From Streptomyces sindenensis (GTDB lineage Bacteria > Actinomycetota > Actinomycetes > Streptomycetales > Streptomycetaceae), in NCBI RefSeq assembly GCF_014649035.1, contig NZ_BMSG01000009.1:124001-188000 (forward strand): a stretch of DNA of 64,000 nt, written 5' to 3'. Position numbers and translations under genes: made by a program. Positions 18,245 through 27,819 of the stretch are shown here, one piece after another (position 1 is the stretch's first letter; every line of letters begins with the position of its first letter). The notes below the pieces were generated by a model. The model made no database searches and was not told the DNA's origin. It worked only from the letters and a program-made list of their open reading frames with translations.

Positions 18245-18838
18245 TCACTTCACTGCGCGCACCATGTCCACGAACAGAGCGTGCACGCGATGGTCGCCGG
18301 TCAGTTCGGGATGGAACGACGTGGCGAGGACATTCCGCTGGCGTACGGCCACGATGTGACCGCCGTGCTCGGCGATGACCTCGGCCCCGGCCCCGACGGA
18401 CTCCACCCAGGGGGCGCGGATGAACACGCCCTCCACGGGGCCGCCGTCGATCCCGGCGACCTCGACCGCGGCCTCGAAGGACTCGTTCTGCCGGCCGAAG
18501 GCGTTGCGCCGCACGATCATGTCGATGCCGCCGGCGGTCTCCTGGCCGGAGCGCGGGTCGAGGATCTTCTCGGCCAGCAGGATCATCCCGGCGCAGGTGC
18601 CGTAGACCGGCATCCCGGCCCGGATCCGCTCGCGCAGCGGCTCCATCATGCCGAAGAGGACCGCCAGCTTGGACATGGTGGTCGACTCGCCGCCCGGGAT
18701 GACCAGGCCGTCGACCTCCGCCAGCTCCTCGGGGCGCCGGACCGGCCTGGCCAGGGCGTCCGCCGAGGCCAGGGCGATCAGGTGCTCCCGTACGTCGCCC
18801 TGGAGCGCCAGGACGCCGATCACAGGGGTGTCGCTCAT
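18245..18838 (-). CDS. pdxT: Pyridoxal 5'-phosphate synthase glutaminase subunit PdxT
   Basis: PdxT hydrolyses glutamine and channels ammonia to PdxS for vitamin B6 synthesis. The 197-residue class I glutaminase has the triad Cys82 (GTCAGM), His176 and Glu178 (SFHPEL). The family motif [12 protein letters not shown] and the oxyanion-loop sequence PGGESTT are present. ATG start; it follows pdxS by 6 bases and is clearly its operon partner. Confidence 0.97.
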   Translation of the reverse strand: MSDTPVIGVLALQGDVREHLIALASADALARPVRRPEELAEVDGLVIPGGESTTMSKLAVLFGMMEPLRERIRAGMPVYGTCAGMILLAEKILDPRSGQETAGGIDMIVRRNAFGRQNESFEAAVEVAGIDGGPVEGVFIRAPWVESVGAGAEVIAEHGGHIVAVRQRNVLATSFHPELTGDHRVHALFVDMVRAVK

Positions 18839-18844
18839 CAGTGG

Positions 18845-19765
18845 TTACCAGCCGCGGTTGGCGTAGCGCTCGGACTCGGGCAGGGTGTCGCAGTTGATGC
18901 CGACCATGGCCTCGCCCAGGTTGCGGGAGGCGTCCGCGATGACCTTGGGGTCGTCGTAGAAGGTGGTGGCCTTCACGATGGCGGCGGCGCGCTTGGCCGG
19001 GTCGCCGGACTTGAAGATGCCGGAGCCGACGAAGACGCCCTCGGCGCCGAGCTGGCGCATCAGTGCGGCGTCGGCCGGGGTGGCCACACCACCGGCGGAG
19101 AACAGCACGACGGGCAGCTTGCCGAGCTCGGCGACCTCCTTGACCAGCTCGTAGGGGGCGCGGAGGTCCTTGGCGGCGGCGTACAGCTCGTTGTTGTCGA
19201 AGCCGCGCAGCCGCGCGATCTCGTTCTTGATCTGGCGCAGGTGGCGGACGGCCTCGACGACGTTGCCGGTGCCGGCCTCGCCCTTCGAGCGGATCATGGC
19301 CGCGCCCTCGGCGATGCGGCGCAGGGCCTCGCCCAGGTTGGTGGCGCCGCAGACGAAGGGGGTGGTGAAGGCGAACTTGTCGCTGTGGTTGACCTCGTCG
19401 GCCGGGGTGAGGACCTCGGACTCGTCGATGTAGTCGACACCGAGGGACTGGAGGACCTGGGCCTCGACGAAGTGACCGATGCGGGACTTGGCCATGACCG
19501 GGATGGAGACGGCCCCGATGATCTCCTCGATCATGTTGGGGTCGGACATCCGGGCCACGCCGCCGTCCTTGCGGATGTCGGCGGGGACCCGCTCCAGGGC
19601 CATGACGGCCACGGCGCCCGCGTCCTCGGCGATCTTCGCCTGCTCGGCGTCGACGACGTCCATGATCACGCCGCCCTTGAGCTGCTCGGCCATGCCGCGC
19701 TTGACGCGGGCGGTGCCGGTGGCGGGGGACTCGGCGGACTGCGGGGTGCTGGGAAGCGTGGACAC
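18845..19765 (-). CDS. pdxS: Pyridoxal 5'-phosphate synthase subunit PdxS
   Basis: PdxS builds PLP from ribose 5-phosphate, glyceraldehyde 3-phosphate and ammonia. The 306-residue barrel has [18 protein letters not shown] at the N terminus, the active-site Lys region [27 protein letters not shown], and the phosphate-binding glycine stretch [15 protein letters not shown] start; first gene of pdxS-pdxT. Confidence 0.97.
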   Translation of the reverse strand: MSTLPSTPQSAESPATGTARVKRGMAEQLKGGVIMDVVDAEQAKIAEDAGAVAVMALERVPADIRKDGGVARMSDPNMIEEIIGAVSIPVMAKSRIGHFVEAQVLQSLGVDYIDESEVLTPADEVNHSDKFAFTTPFVCGATNLGEALRRIAEGAAMIRSKGEAGTGNVVEAVRHLRQIKNEIARLRGFDNNELYAAAKDLRAPYELVKEVAELGKLPVVLFSAGGVATPADAALMRQLGAEGVFVGSGIFKSGDPAKRAAAIVKATTFYDDPKVIADASRNLGEAMVGINCDTLPESERYANRGW

Positions 19766-19908
19766 GGGACCTCACTCGGTGAAAGACGCTGGATACTGCA
19801 TCGCCGAGCAAACGCTGTGGGGGCAGGCCACAGCAAGGGCCAATGAACAGGCCGTGGATCGTTTTGGCCCCAGATCGCCCTCCCGACCGCGCTCCGGCCC
19901 GGCGACCG

Positions 19909-20457
19909 TCAGGTGCCCGGCCGGTCCGCGAGGGCCACCGGCGGGGCGTCGTCCATCTCGAAGGCGAGCGGGAACGGCGCGTGCCCGGCCAGCCGGAGGA
20001 ACCGGACGGTGCGGTGCCGGCGCAGGGCGCGGGCGGCGCGCACGGCGTCGTTGTGGAAGCGCCGGGCCATGGGCACGCGGCGTACGGCGGCGGCCAGTTC
20101 GGTGGCCGCCTCCACGCCGCCGGGGATCTCCTTCACCGCGTCGACCTGGGCCGGCTCGCCGAAGACGGCGCGCAGCGCGGCGCTCAGCTCGCTCTCGGCG
20201 ACCTCGCGATGGTCCTCCTCGGCCTGCCGGGCGGCGTGCGCGGCCTCGTACAGGACGATCGAGGCGGCCGGGTCCAGGACGCCGGAGGTGGCCAGCTCCT
20301 GGGTGACCGAGGCGCGGCGCAGCAGTTGGGCGTCGAGGGCGGCGCGGGCGGCGTCGATCCGGGAGTGCAGGCGGTCGAGCCGGCCGGCGGTCCAGCTGAG
20401 GTACACGCCGATCGCGATCAGGGCGAGGACGATCCAGACGATGAGGGTTACGGTCAC
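19909..20457 (-). CDS. Small LemA-like membrane protein
   Basis: A 182-residue protein with one N-terminal membrane helix (LIVWIVLALIAIGVYLSW) followed by a long helical region. The pattern after the helix (RLDRLHSRIDAARAALDAQL, then RRASVTQELA) resembles LemA-family proteins, which anchor a coiled-coil domain to the membrane; the match is by eye and the function is unknown. GTG at 20457 has no ribosome site and may be translated leaderless; the open frame reaches 20520. It sits between pdxS and the mannosyltransferase triad. Confidence 0.7.
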   Translation of the reverse strand: MTVTLIVWIVLALIAIGVYLSWTAGRLDRLHSRIDAARAALDAQLLRRASVTQELATSGVLDPAASIVLYEAAHAARQAEEDHREVAESELSAALRAVFGEPAQVDAVKEIPGGVEAATELAAAVRRVPMARRFHNDAVRAARALRRHRTVRFLRLAGHAPFPLAFEMDDAPPVALADRPGT

Positions 20458-20563
20458 GGGCCCACACGCTACCGTCGCCGGCGGCCCCCGCTTCAACAGG
20501 AGTCCACCGAGGCCACGCACCGGCGCCCCGGTACGCGCCGCCGCCGGCCGCGGGCCCCGGCGC

Positions 20564-21724
20564 TCAGTCCCGCGCGAGCCCGAACCGGGCCCGCAGCCCG
20601 GAGCGTTCGTCCGCCGCGACCGACGCGGCCCCGTCGGTCACCGTCTCGTACACCGCGAGGATGTCGGCCCCCACCGTCGCCCAGTCGAAGCGCCGTACGT
20701 GGGCCTCGCCGCGCTCCCGCAGCCCCTTCCGGCGCTCCGGGTCGCCCAGCAGCCGGATCGCCGCCTCGGCCAGCGCGTCGGCGTCCTCGTTGGCGAACAG
20801 GTCGCCCGCGGCCCCCTGGTCCAGCACCTGCGCGAAGGCGTCCAGGTCGCTGGCGAGGACCGGCGCACCGGCCGACAGCGCTTCGACCAGGATGATGCCG
20901 AAGCTCTCGCCGCCGGTGTTCGGGGCCACGTACACATCGACGCTGCGCAGCAGCCGGGCCTTGTCCTCGTCGCTGACCATGCCGAGGAACTCGACGCGCT
21001 CGCGCAGCTCCTTCGGCAGCGTGGCCACCGCCTCCTCCTCGTCCCCGCGCCCGGCGACCAGCAGCCGGGCCCCGGGGCGGGCGGCGAGGATCGCGGGCAG
21101 CGCCTTCATCAGGACGGGCAGGCCCTTGCGGGGTTCGTCGATGCGGCCGATGAAGCCGAGCGTCTGGCCCTGCCACTCGGCCTTCGGCTCGGCCCCGGCG
21201 AAGAAGCCGACGTCGACGCCGTTGGGGATGACGACGGCGTCCCCGCCGAGATGCTCGACCAGGGTGCGCCGGGCGTACTCGCTGACCGCGATCCGGGCGC
21301 TGATCTTCTCCAGCGCGGGCTGCAGGATCGGGTACGCGGCGATCATCGCCCGGGAGCGCGGGTTGGAGGTGTGGAAGGTGGCCACGATCGGCCCCTGCGC
21401 CGCCCAGCAGGTCAGCAGGCCCAGCGACGGGGAGGTCGGCTCGTGGATGTGGATCACGTCGAACGTGCCGTCGTGCAGCCAGCGCCGCACCCGGGCCGCC
21501 GACAGGAAGCCGAAGTTCAGCCTGGCGACGGACCCGTTGTACGGGACCGGGACGGCCCGGCCCGCCGAGACCACGTACGGCGGCAGCGGGGTCTCGTCGT
21601 CGGCGGGGGCCAGCACGGAGACCTCGTGGCCGAGCCGGATCAGGTGTTCGGCCAGGTCCCGGATGTGGAACTGCACGCCGCCCGGTACGTCCCAGGAGTA
21701 CGGGCAGACGATGCCGATCTTCAC
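20564..21724 (-). CDS. pimA: GT4 glycosyltransferase, PimA-like phosphatidylinositol mannosyltransferase
   Basis: A 386-residue GT-B glycosyltransferase (GT4 family). The N terminus (KIGIVCPYSWDVPGGVQFH) and the inner motifs HIHEPTSPSLGLL and GRIDEPRKGLPVLMKALP match the enzyme that moves mannose from GDP-mannose to phosphatidyl-myo-inositol. The retaining E-x7-E motif is in GGESFGIILVEAL. It acts at the inner face of the membrane. GTG at 21724 overlaps the acyltransferase stop (GTGA). The context of PI-phosphate synthase plus acyltransferase strongly supports the PIM assignment. Confidence 0.9.
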   Translation of the reverse strand: MKIGIVCPYSWDVPGGVQFHIRDLAEHLIRLGHEVSVLAPADDETPLPPYVVSAGRAVPVPYNGSVARLNFGFLSAARVRRWLHDGTFDVIHIHEPTSPSLGLLTCWAAQGPIVATFHTSNPRSRAMIAAYPILQPALEKISARIAVSEYARRTLVEHLGGDAVVIPNGVDVGFFAGAEPKAEWQGQTLGFIGRIDEPRKGLPVLMKALPAILAARPGARLLVAGRGDEEEAVATLPKELRERVEFLGMVSDEDKARLLRSVDVYVAPNTGGESFGIILVEALSAGAPVLASDLDAFAQVLDQGAAGDLFANEDADALAEAAIRLLGDPERRKGLRERGEAHVRRFDWATVGADILAVYETVTDGAASVAADERSGLRARFGLARD

Positions 21725-22632
21725 TGCGGTCCCCCCCGGGGATCCAGGTCGTCCAGCCAGAGCCGCTGGAGCATGTGCCAGTCCTCCGGATGCTCGGCGA
21801 TCCCGCCGGCGAAGGCGTCGGCCAGCGCCTGCGTCATCGCGGCCGTCCTCTCCGTACGGGTGCCCTCCTCGGGCACCTCGACCGCGGGGTGGACGCGGGC
21901 GCCCATCACCGGCGTGCCGTCGTACCAGAGGGTGACCGGCAGCAGGAGCGCGCCGGTCTGCTGGGCGAGCAGCGCCGGGCCCGCGGGCATCCGGGCGGTG
22001 GCGCCGAAGAACGACACCTCGACGCCGGAGGCGGACAGGTCCCGGTCCGCGACCAGACAGACCAGGCCGCCCGCGCGCAGCCGCCGGGCCAGGGTCCCGA
22101 AGGCCGCCCCGCCGCTGTGCGGCAGCACCTCCATGCCGAGGCCCTCGCGGTAGGCGACGAACCGGTCGTAGAGGGTGGCGGGCTCCAGCCGTTCGGCGAC
22201 GGTGGTGAAGGGGACCTCCAGGTCGGTGGTGACCCAGGCGCCCGCGAGGTCCCAGTTGCCCAGGTGGGGCAGGGCGAGGATCACACCGTTCCCGGCGTCC
22301 AGGCCCTCGGTCAGCAGGTGGGCGTCCTTGACGTCGATGCTCGCCCTGATCCGCTCCGGGCTCCACGTCGGCAGCCGGAACGACTCCATCCAGTAGCGCA
22401 TGTAGGAGCGCATCCCGGCCCGCGACAGCTCGGCCAGCCGCGCCGGCGTGGCGTCCGGGACGACCCGCGCGAGGTTGGACTCCAGGCGCAGCACGCTCTT
22501 GCCGCGCCGCTTCCAGACCTGGTCGGCGATGGTCCGGAAGAGGCGGGCGGCGGCGGGCTCGGGCAGCGTCTTGACCGCGCCCCAGCCCAGTCCGTACAGC
22601 CCGTCGGTGAGCCGTCCCTTGAGCGTGCTCAC
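21721..22632 (-). CDS. Phosphatidylinositol mannoside acyltransferase (LPLAT/HtrB family)
   Basis: A 303-residue acyltransferase of the lauroyl/myristoyl (HtrB/LpxL-like) superfamily. The HxxxxD/E-type signature is LPHLGNWDLAGA, and the later block GLVCLVADRD fits the family's second conserved region. In actinobacteria this branch acylates the mannose of PIM lipids. GTG at 22632 overlaps the preceding phosphatidyltransferase stop, and its own stop overlaps the mannosyltransferase start, so all three proteins are translationally coupled. Confidence 0.9.
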   Translation of the reverse strand: MSTLKGRLTDGLYGLGWGAVKTLPEPAAARLFRTIADQVWKRRGKSVLRLESNLARVVPDATPARLAELSRAGMRSYMRYWMESFRLPTWSPERIRASIDVKDAHLLTEGLDAGNGVILALPHLGNWDLAGAWVTTDLEVPFTTVAERLEPATLYDRFVAYREGLGMEVLPHSGGAAFGTLARRLRAGGLVCLVADRDLSASGVEVSFFGATARMPAGPALLAQQTGALLLPVTLWYDGTPVMGARVHPAVEVPEEGTRTERTAAMTQALADAFAGGIAEHPEDWHMLQRLWLDDLDPRGGPQ

Positions 22633-23336
22633 CGGTCGGCCTCGCTCCCCTGGCCCGCGGCACCCGCGGAATCCGTGGCCGCCGGTCCCGTGACCGCCGC
22701 CTCGGCGGCGTCCGCCTCCGCCGACTCGCGGCGTACGGTCACCACCCGCTGGACAAGCGTCACGAGGCTGCCGACGGCGACGATCCACAGCGCGATCGGG
22801 AGCAGCACGTCGATGCCGGGGACACCGAACGTGTGCAGTCCGGCGAGACCGGCGGCGACCAGCGAGATCACCAGGCGCTCGGCGCGCTCCACCAGGCCGT
22901 TGACCGCGACCGGCAGCCCGATCGACTCGCCGCGCGCCTTGGTGTACGAGACCACCTGGCCGCTGGCCAGGCAGAAGATCGCGACGGCGCAGAGGATGTT
23001 GTCGTCACCGCTGCCCGCGTACCAGAGGGCGAAGCCGGCGAAGATCGCCCCGTCGGCGACCCGGTCCAGCGTCGAGTCGAGGAACGCGCCCCACCGGCTG
23101 GAGATCCCGGCCTGCCGCGCCATGTTGCCGTCGACGAGGTCGGAGAAGACGAAGATCGTGATGACGATCGTGCCCCAGAAGAACTCCCCCATCGGGAAAA
23201 AGACCAGCGCACCTGCCATCACTCCGGCCGTGCCGATGAGAGTGACCGCGTCGGGGCTGACCCCGAGGCGGAGCAGCAGAGCGGCGAACGGTGTGAGGAC
23301 ACGCGTGAAGAATGCACGCGCGTACTTGTTCAGCAT
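22629..23336 (-). CDS. CDP-alcohol phosphatidyltransferase (phosphatidylinositol phosphate synthase type)
   Basis: A 235-residue membrane enzyme that joins a CDP-diacylglycerol lipid to an alcohol. The catalytic motif D-G-x2-A-R-x8-G-x3-D-x3-D is intact in DGNMARQAGISSRWGAFLD followed by STLD. About six membrane helices are predicted. As first gene of the PIM triad it most likely makes phosphatidylinositol phosphate from inositol 1-phosphate; a phosphatidylglycerol phosphate synthase is the alternative. ATG at 23336 starts MLNKYARAFF. An Ala/Glu/Ser-rich tail follows the last helix. Confidence 0.88.
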   Translation of the reverse strand: MLNKYARAFFTRVLTPFAALLLRLGVSPDAVTLIGTAGVMAGALVFFPMGEFFWGTIVITIFVFSDLVDGNMARQAGISSRWGAFLDSTLDRVADGAIFAGFALWYAGSGDDNILCAVAIFCLASGQVVSYTKARGESIGLPVAVNGLVERAERLVISLVAAGLAGLHTFGVPGIDVLLPIALWIVAVGSLVTLVQRVVTVRRESAEADAAEAAVTGPAATDSAGAAGQGSEADR

Positions 23337-23655
23337 GGCCTTCCCGAGGGTTCGGTTCGCCGGGCGGCCCCTTCGGCCACCGGCTGGCCCATCGTAGTCA
23401 CGGCCGGTCCCTTCCACCGGACGGGCACCCGCCGCCGGGTGTCACCCGCCCCGGGCCCCGCCGCGCCCGGGACGCCGTCCACGGAGGCGGCCGCCCGTGC
23501 GCGAGCTATGGACGAGGTCCCGCCGCGGTGCCAAGCTCGAAGGACCGCGGGCGTCGCCGAGACCGCCGCGGCGGCCTCCCCACCCCCGTGACCACCGCTG
23601 CTCCGCGCGCGGTCGCCCTCCCCCGCACCGCGCCATCGACCGGGAGGCACGCACC
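23337..23655. other. Divergent intergenic region
   Basis: A 319-base spacer between the phosphatidyltransferase (minus) and the EF-G-like gene (plus). It should hold both promoters, but no convincing -10/-35 pair, hairpin or repeat was found. The open frames crossing it lack the codon bias of the neighbours. Confidence 0.5.
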
Positions 23656-25878
23656 ATGGGCGACAAGGCACACGCACACCCCGGAGCCGCCGGAGGAGCA
23701 CCGGCGGCCGGCCATCCCTCCGCCGTACGGAACGTGGTGCTGGTCGGCCCCAGCGGATCGGGCAAGACCACTCTGGTCGAGGCTCTGGCCCTGACGGCGG
23801 GGGCGCTGAACCGGGCCGGCCGGGTCGAGGACGGGGCGACCGTCTCCGACTACGACGAGATCGAGCAGCGCCGACGGCGTTCCGTCCAGCTCTCGCTGGT
23901 CCCGGTGGCCTGGGACGGGTACAAGATCAATCTGCTGGACACCCCCGGCTACGCGGACTTCGTCGGGGAGCTGCGGGCCGGTCTGCGCGCGGCGGACGCG
24001 GCCCTCTTCGTCGTCTCGGCGGCCCAGGAGGCCCAGTCCGTGGCGGCGACCACCCGGGCCGCCTGGGAGGAGTGCGCGCTCGTCGGCATGCCGCGCGCGA
24101 TCGTCGTCACCCATCTGGACACCGCCCGCACCTCCTTCGACGCCATGACCCGCATCTGCGCCGAGAACTTCGGGGGCGAGGACCCCGACGCCGTACTGCC
24201 GCTGTACCTGCCCGTGACAGGTCCCGAGGCGGCCGACGGGCACGCCCCGCTGACCGGGCTCACCGGGCTGCTGAGCCGGCGGATCCTGGACTACTCCTCC
24301 GGCGGACGCGCCGAGCTGCCGCCCGCACCCGACCAGGAGGAACCACTGCGTCAGGCCCGCGAGCGGCTGATCGAGGGAATCATCGCCGAGAGCGAGGACG
24401 AGTCCCTGATGGACCGCTACCTGGACGGCGAGGACATCGACGTCGCGACCCTGATCGCCGATCTGGAACGCGCCGTCGCCCGGGGCTCCTTCCACCCCGT
24501 CCTCACGGCCGCCCCCGCGGCCGAGGGCGCCCGCCAGGGCATCGGCACCGTCGAACTGCTGGAGCTGATCACCCGCGGCTTCCCGACCCCGCTGGAGCGC
24601 ACCCCGCCCGTCGTCACCACCCCCTCGGGCAAGCCCCGGCCCGCGCCGGTCTGCGACCCCGACGGCCCGCTGGTCGCCGAGGTCGTCAAGACGTCCTCCG
24701 ACCCCTACGTGGGCCGCGTCTCGCTGGTCCGCGTCTTCTCCGGGACCCTGCGCCCCGACGACTCCGTGCACCTGTGCGGCCACGGCCTGGACGCCACGGG
24801 GCACGCCCCGCGCCCCTGCCACGAGGCGGAGATCCGGGTCGGGGCGCTCACCTCTCCGTTCGGCCGCAGGCAGAACGCGCTGGACCGGTGCGTCGCGGGC
24901 GATCTGGCGTGCGTGGCCCGGCTCGGCGAGGCGGAGACCGGCGACACGCTCTCCCCGGCCGGCGACCCGGTCCTCATCGAGCCCTGGTCGACACCGGACC
25001 CGTTGCTCCCGCTGGCCGTACGGGCACACGGCAAGGCGGACGAGGACAAGCTGTCGCAGGGCCTGGCCCGGCTGGTCGCCGAGGACCCCACGCTGCGCCT
25101 CGAACAGAACCCGGAGACCGGCCAGGTCGTCCTGTGGTGCCTGGGCGAGGCCCACCAGGAGGTGGCCCTGGAGCGGCTGCGCAGCCGTTACGGCGTCCAG
25201 GTCGACGCGGAACCGCACCGGGTGCCGCTGCGCGAGACGTTCGCGGGCCGGGCCGCCGGGCGCGGACGACACGTCAAACAGTCGGGCGGACACGGCCAGT
25301 TCGCGATCTGCGAGATCGAGGTGGAGCCGCTGCCGCCGGGCTCCGGCATCGAGTTCGTCGACAAGGTCGTCGGCGGTTCGGTGCCGCGCCAGTTCATCCC
25401 CTCGGTGGAGAAGGGCATCCGGGCCCAGGCCGCCAAGGGGCTGTCCGCCGGGCACCCGCTGGTCGACGTACGGGTCACGCTGCTGGACGGAAAGGCGCAC
25501 TCGGTGGACTCCTCGGACGCCGCGTTCCAGACCGCCGGGGCGCTGGCGCTGCGCGAGGCCGCCGCCGAATCCCGCATCCAGCTCCTGGAGCCGGTGTGCG
25601 AGGTGAGCGTCCTGATCCCCGACGACTACGTGGGCCCGGTGATGAGCGACCTGTCGGGGCGGCGCGGCCGGGTCGTGGGCACCGAACAGGACGCGGGCGG
25701 GCGCACCCTCGTACGGGCGGAGGTGCCGGAGATCGAGGTCGGCCGGTACGCGGTGGACCTGCGCTCCCTGTCGCACGGCACCGGCCGCTTCGACCGCGCC
25801 TACGCCCGGCACGAACCGATGCCTCCGCAGATCGCCGACCGGGTCCGCGCGGAGCGGGCGGACGGGTCCCCCGTCTGA
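23656..25878 (+). CDS. Elongation factor G-like GTPase (EF-G2 type)
   Basis: A 740-residue translational GTPase with the five-domain layout of EF-G. The P-loop is GPSGSGKTT (31-39) instead of the GHVDHGKT of true EF-G. The switch 2 motif is DTPGYADF (95-102), and the NKxD guanine motif is replaced by THLD. Domain IV-like sequence follows (SGGHGQFAICEIEVEP, GSVPRQFIPSVEKGI). These are traits of the actinobacterial EF-G paralogue whose exact role is not settled; it is not expected to replace FusA. ATG at 23656 with a GGGAGG site 8 bases upstream. Transcribed alone. Confidence 0.9.
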   Translation: MGDKAHAHPGAAGGAPAAGHPSAVRNVVLVGPSGSGKTTLVEALALTAGALNRAGRVEDGATVSDYDEIEQRRRRSVQLSLVPVAWDGYKINLLDTPGYADFVGELRAGLRAADAALFVVSAAQEAQSVAATTRAAWEECALVGMPRAIVVTHLDTARTSFDAMTRICAENFGGEDPDAVLPLYLPVTGPEAADGHAPLTGLTGLLSRRILDYSSGGRAELPPAPDQEEPLRQARERLIEGIIAESEDESLMDRYLDGEDIDVATLIADLERAVARGSFHPVLTAAPAAEGARQGIGTVELLELITRGFPTPLERTPPVVTTPSGKPRPAPVCDPDGPLVAEVVKTSSDPYVGRVSLVRVFSGTLRPDDSVHLCGHGLDATGHAPRPCHEAEIRVGALTSPFGRRQNALDRCVAGDLACVARLGEAETGDTLSPAGDPVLIEPWSTPDPLLPLAVRAHGKADEDKLSQGLARLVAEDPTLRLEQNPETGQVVLWCLGEAHQEVALERLRSRYGVQVDAEPHRVPLRETFAGRAAGRGRHVKQSGGHGQFAICEIEVEPLPPGSGIEFVDKVVGGSVPRQFIPSVEKGIRAQAAKGLSAGHPLVDVRVTLLDGKAHSVDSSDAAFQTAGALALREAAAESRIQLLEPVCEVSVLIPDDYVGPVMSDLSGRRGRVVGTEQDAGGRTLVRAEVPEIEVGRYAVDLRSLSHGTGRFDRAYARHEPMPPQIADRVRAERADGSPV

Positions 25879-26094
25879 CCGGCGCCCCGGTCGGCGACGG
25901 CCGCACCGGCGCCGGCCCTGGGGTCGCACCCGGCGCGTGACCGGCGCACTGTCGCACACGCCACCCGTGTCCACGCCGGTGACCGCCGGTGGAGTGATCC
26001 GGACGATACGCTGTGGGCGCAGCTCAGAAGGTATGCCGCGTACGGTAGTTGGGCACACCGCAGGAGCAGACGTGCGGCGAGTGGGGGCGACAAG

Positions 26095-27765
26095 GTGGCC
26101 AACGACGGATTCGACTTCTCACCCGGGGCCCAGGTCCCGATCCAGGGCTCGGGCAGCGAGACCGTGGCGACCAATGCCCTGGCCTCGGCGGCGTATCGGG
26201 ACAGCCCGGTGGAGACGATCCTCGACGCCAACAGCGAGTGGCACAAATCCGAAGTGAAGCCGGGCTCCTCCAAACTCTTCAAGTCCGACTACTTCAAGCC
26301 GAATCTCGGCGAGGCGTTCGCCCGCGCCGTCCAGGAGCGCATGCTCGGCGGCGCCCGCAAGGCGCTCATCCAGTCCTTCGGCACGGACCCGCAGACCGTG
26401 GTGGAGCACTGCCTGTCGGCGAACAACCTGCGCAAGGCCCGCGACACCCGGCTCACCCTGGTGACCGTGGTGTTCGGCGTGCTGTTCCTGCCCGGCATGC
26501 TGGCCTGGGTGATCGCCTTCCGGATCCGGGACGCGCTCAACAAGTCCGAGGACACCGCGTTCCGCGCGGTCGGCACGGTGCTGCTGGCCGCCTTCGGGAT
26601 CGGCGCCCTGGTCCTGATGATCCGGCTCCCCCTGGACGGACTGCTCGCGCTCTACATCCGGGGCGCGATCATCGCCCCGGTGATCGGCTGGCTGCTCGCC
26701 AAACGGATCGCGGAGACCTCGGCGAAGGACCTGCGGGCCCGCTGGGAGGGCCTTCTCTCCGGCAGCGGGGTGATCGCGAAGATCCCCGAGGCGGTGCCGA
26801 AGAACCCCAACGAGACCGCGCGCGAGGCCCTGCGCCAGGGCCTGGAGAAGCTGTCGGCCGAGCAGCAGTCGAACGCCGTCTTCTACGCAGGACCCAAGGG
26901 CGTCCTGGGGATGGGCACCCGCTGGGGCAGCTGGCAACTGGCCGAGGAGCTGGTCCCCAAGGACCCGACGAAGGAGATCCACCAGTTCCGCAGCTGGGAC
27001 CTGATCCGGATCATCCACGACCAGCTGAAGATGCTGGAGCGCGGACCGCTGAACACCGGCGGCTTCCCCAAGCCGTCCGTGAAGCACTGGATCGTCTCGC
27101 CCATCGGCGAGAACGCCGACGCCGTCACCCGCCCCGAGGGCGAGGACGTCGCCACCTTCCAGGTGAAACCGCACGAGATACAGCGGATCTGCAACCACCA
27201 GCAGTTCGGCAGCGGCGACCGGCACTACCTGGGCGTCCAGTTCACCCTGTGGGACGGCCAGCTGGTGATCACCATGATGATCACCGTCACCGTCCTCCAC
27301 GAGACCCTGCGCATCGAGGTCACCGGCCACGCACTCGGCCCGGTGCACGGCCTGTTCCTCACCAAGCCGGCGGCGAAGACGAAGACGGTCAACAAGACCG
27401 TCCGCTTCTGGGAGACCCGGGACGTCCAACTGGCCCTGGTGGACGCCAAGGAGGTCGTCCGGCTCGCCCTGCGGGCCCCCCTCACCTGGTATCCGCCGCT
27501 GCTCGACTACCTGGGCGGAAAGATCGTGCTGCCCGAGCCGTTCGGCCTGCGCCACGCGTGGGCGGCGAAGCCCTGGAACCACCGCTTCATGGCGGACGAC
27601 GCGATGCGAGCCGCCACCCCGGTCCTGCGGGCGGTCCACTCGGCGGCGATGCGCGTCCTTGAGGAGAACGGCGTCGACACCGAGCGCTTCGACAGCCGCT
27701 CGATGGTACTGAGCGGCCTCGTCCAGGACCCGGCCCCGCGCAAGGCCGACGTCTACGAAGCGTAG
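26095..27765 (+). CDS. Membrane protein of unknown function
   Basis: A 556-residue protein I cannot assign. The N-terminal 110 residues are hydrophilic (MANDGFDFSPGAQVPIQG, then a helical LGEAFARAVQERMLGGARKA). Three or four membrane helices occupy about residues 120-205 (TVVFGVLFLPGMLAWVIAF, TVLLAAFGIGALVLMIRL, GAIIAPVIGWLLA). A large soluble domain of about 350 residues follows, with the Trp-rich block GTRWGSWQLAEELVPKD. Codon use is like its neighbours, so it is native. GTG start with GGGGG a few bases upstream. Monocistronic, ended by a very strong hairpin. Confidence 0.8.
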   Translation: MANDGFDFSPGAQVPIQGSGSETVATNALASAAYRDSPVETILDANSEWHKSEVKPGSSKLFKSDYFKPNLGEAFARAVQERMLGGARKALIQSFGTDPQTVVEHCLSANNLRKARDTRLTLVTVVFGVLFLPGMLAWVIAFRIRDALNKSEDTAFRAVGTVLLAAFGIGALVLMIRLPLDGLLALYIRGAIIAPVIGWLLAKRIAETSAKDLRARWEGLLSGSGVIAKIPEAVPKNPNETAREALRQGLEKLSAEQQSNAVFYAGPKGVLGMGTRWGSWQLAEELVPKDPTKEIHQFRSWDLIRIIHDQLKMLERGPLNTGGFPKPSVKHWIVSPIGENADAVTRPEGEDVATFQVKPHEIQRICNHQQFGSGDRHYLGVQFTLWDGQLVITMMITVTVLHETLRIEVTGHALGPVHGLFLTKPAAKTKTVNKTVRFWETRDVQLALVDAKEVVRLALRAPLTWYPPLLDYLGGKIVLPEPFGLRHAWAAKPWNHRFMADDAMRAATPVLRAVHSAAMRVLEENGVDTERFDSRSMVLSGLVQDPAPRKADVYEA

Positions 27766-27770
27766 GCGCG

Positions 27771-27814
27771 CGTACGCCGGAGGGCCCCGCCTCGGCGGGG
27801 CCCTCCGGCGTACG
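27771..27814. terminator. Strong bidirectional terminator
   Basis: A perfect 21-bp stem (27771-27791 with 27794-27814) lies between convergent genes, 5 bases from each stop codon. Confidence 0.85.
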
Positions 27815-27819
27815 ACGTA

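Noticed and set aside
23497-23655. Longer N terminus of the EF-G-like protein
   Set aside because: The extra 53 residues are Arg/Pro-rich spacer-like sequence, while ATG at 23656 has GGGAGG upstream.
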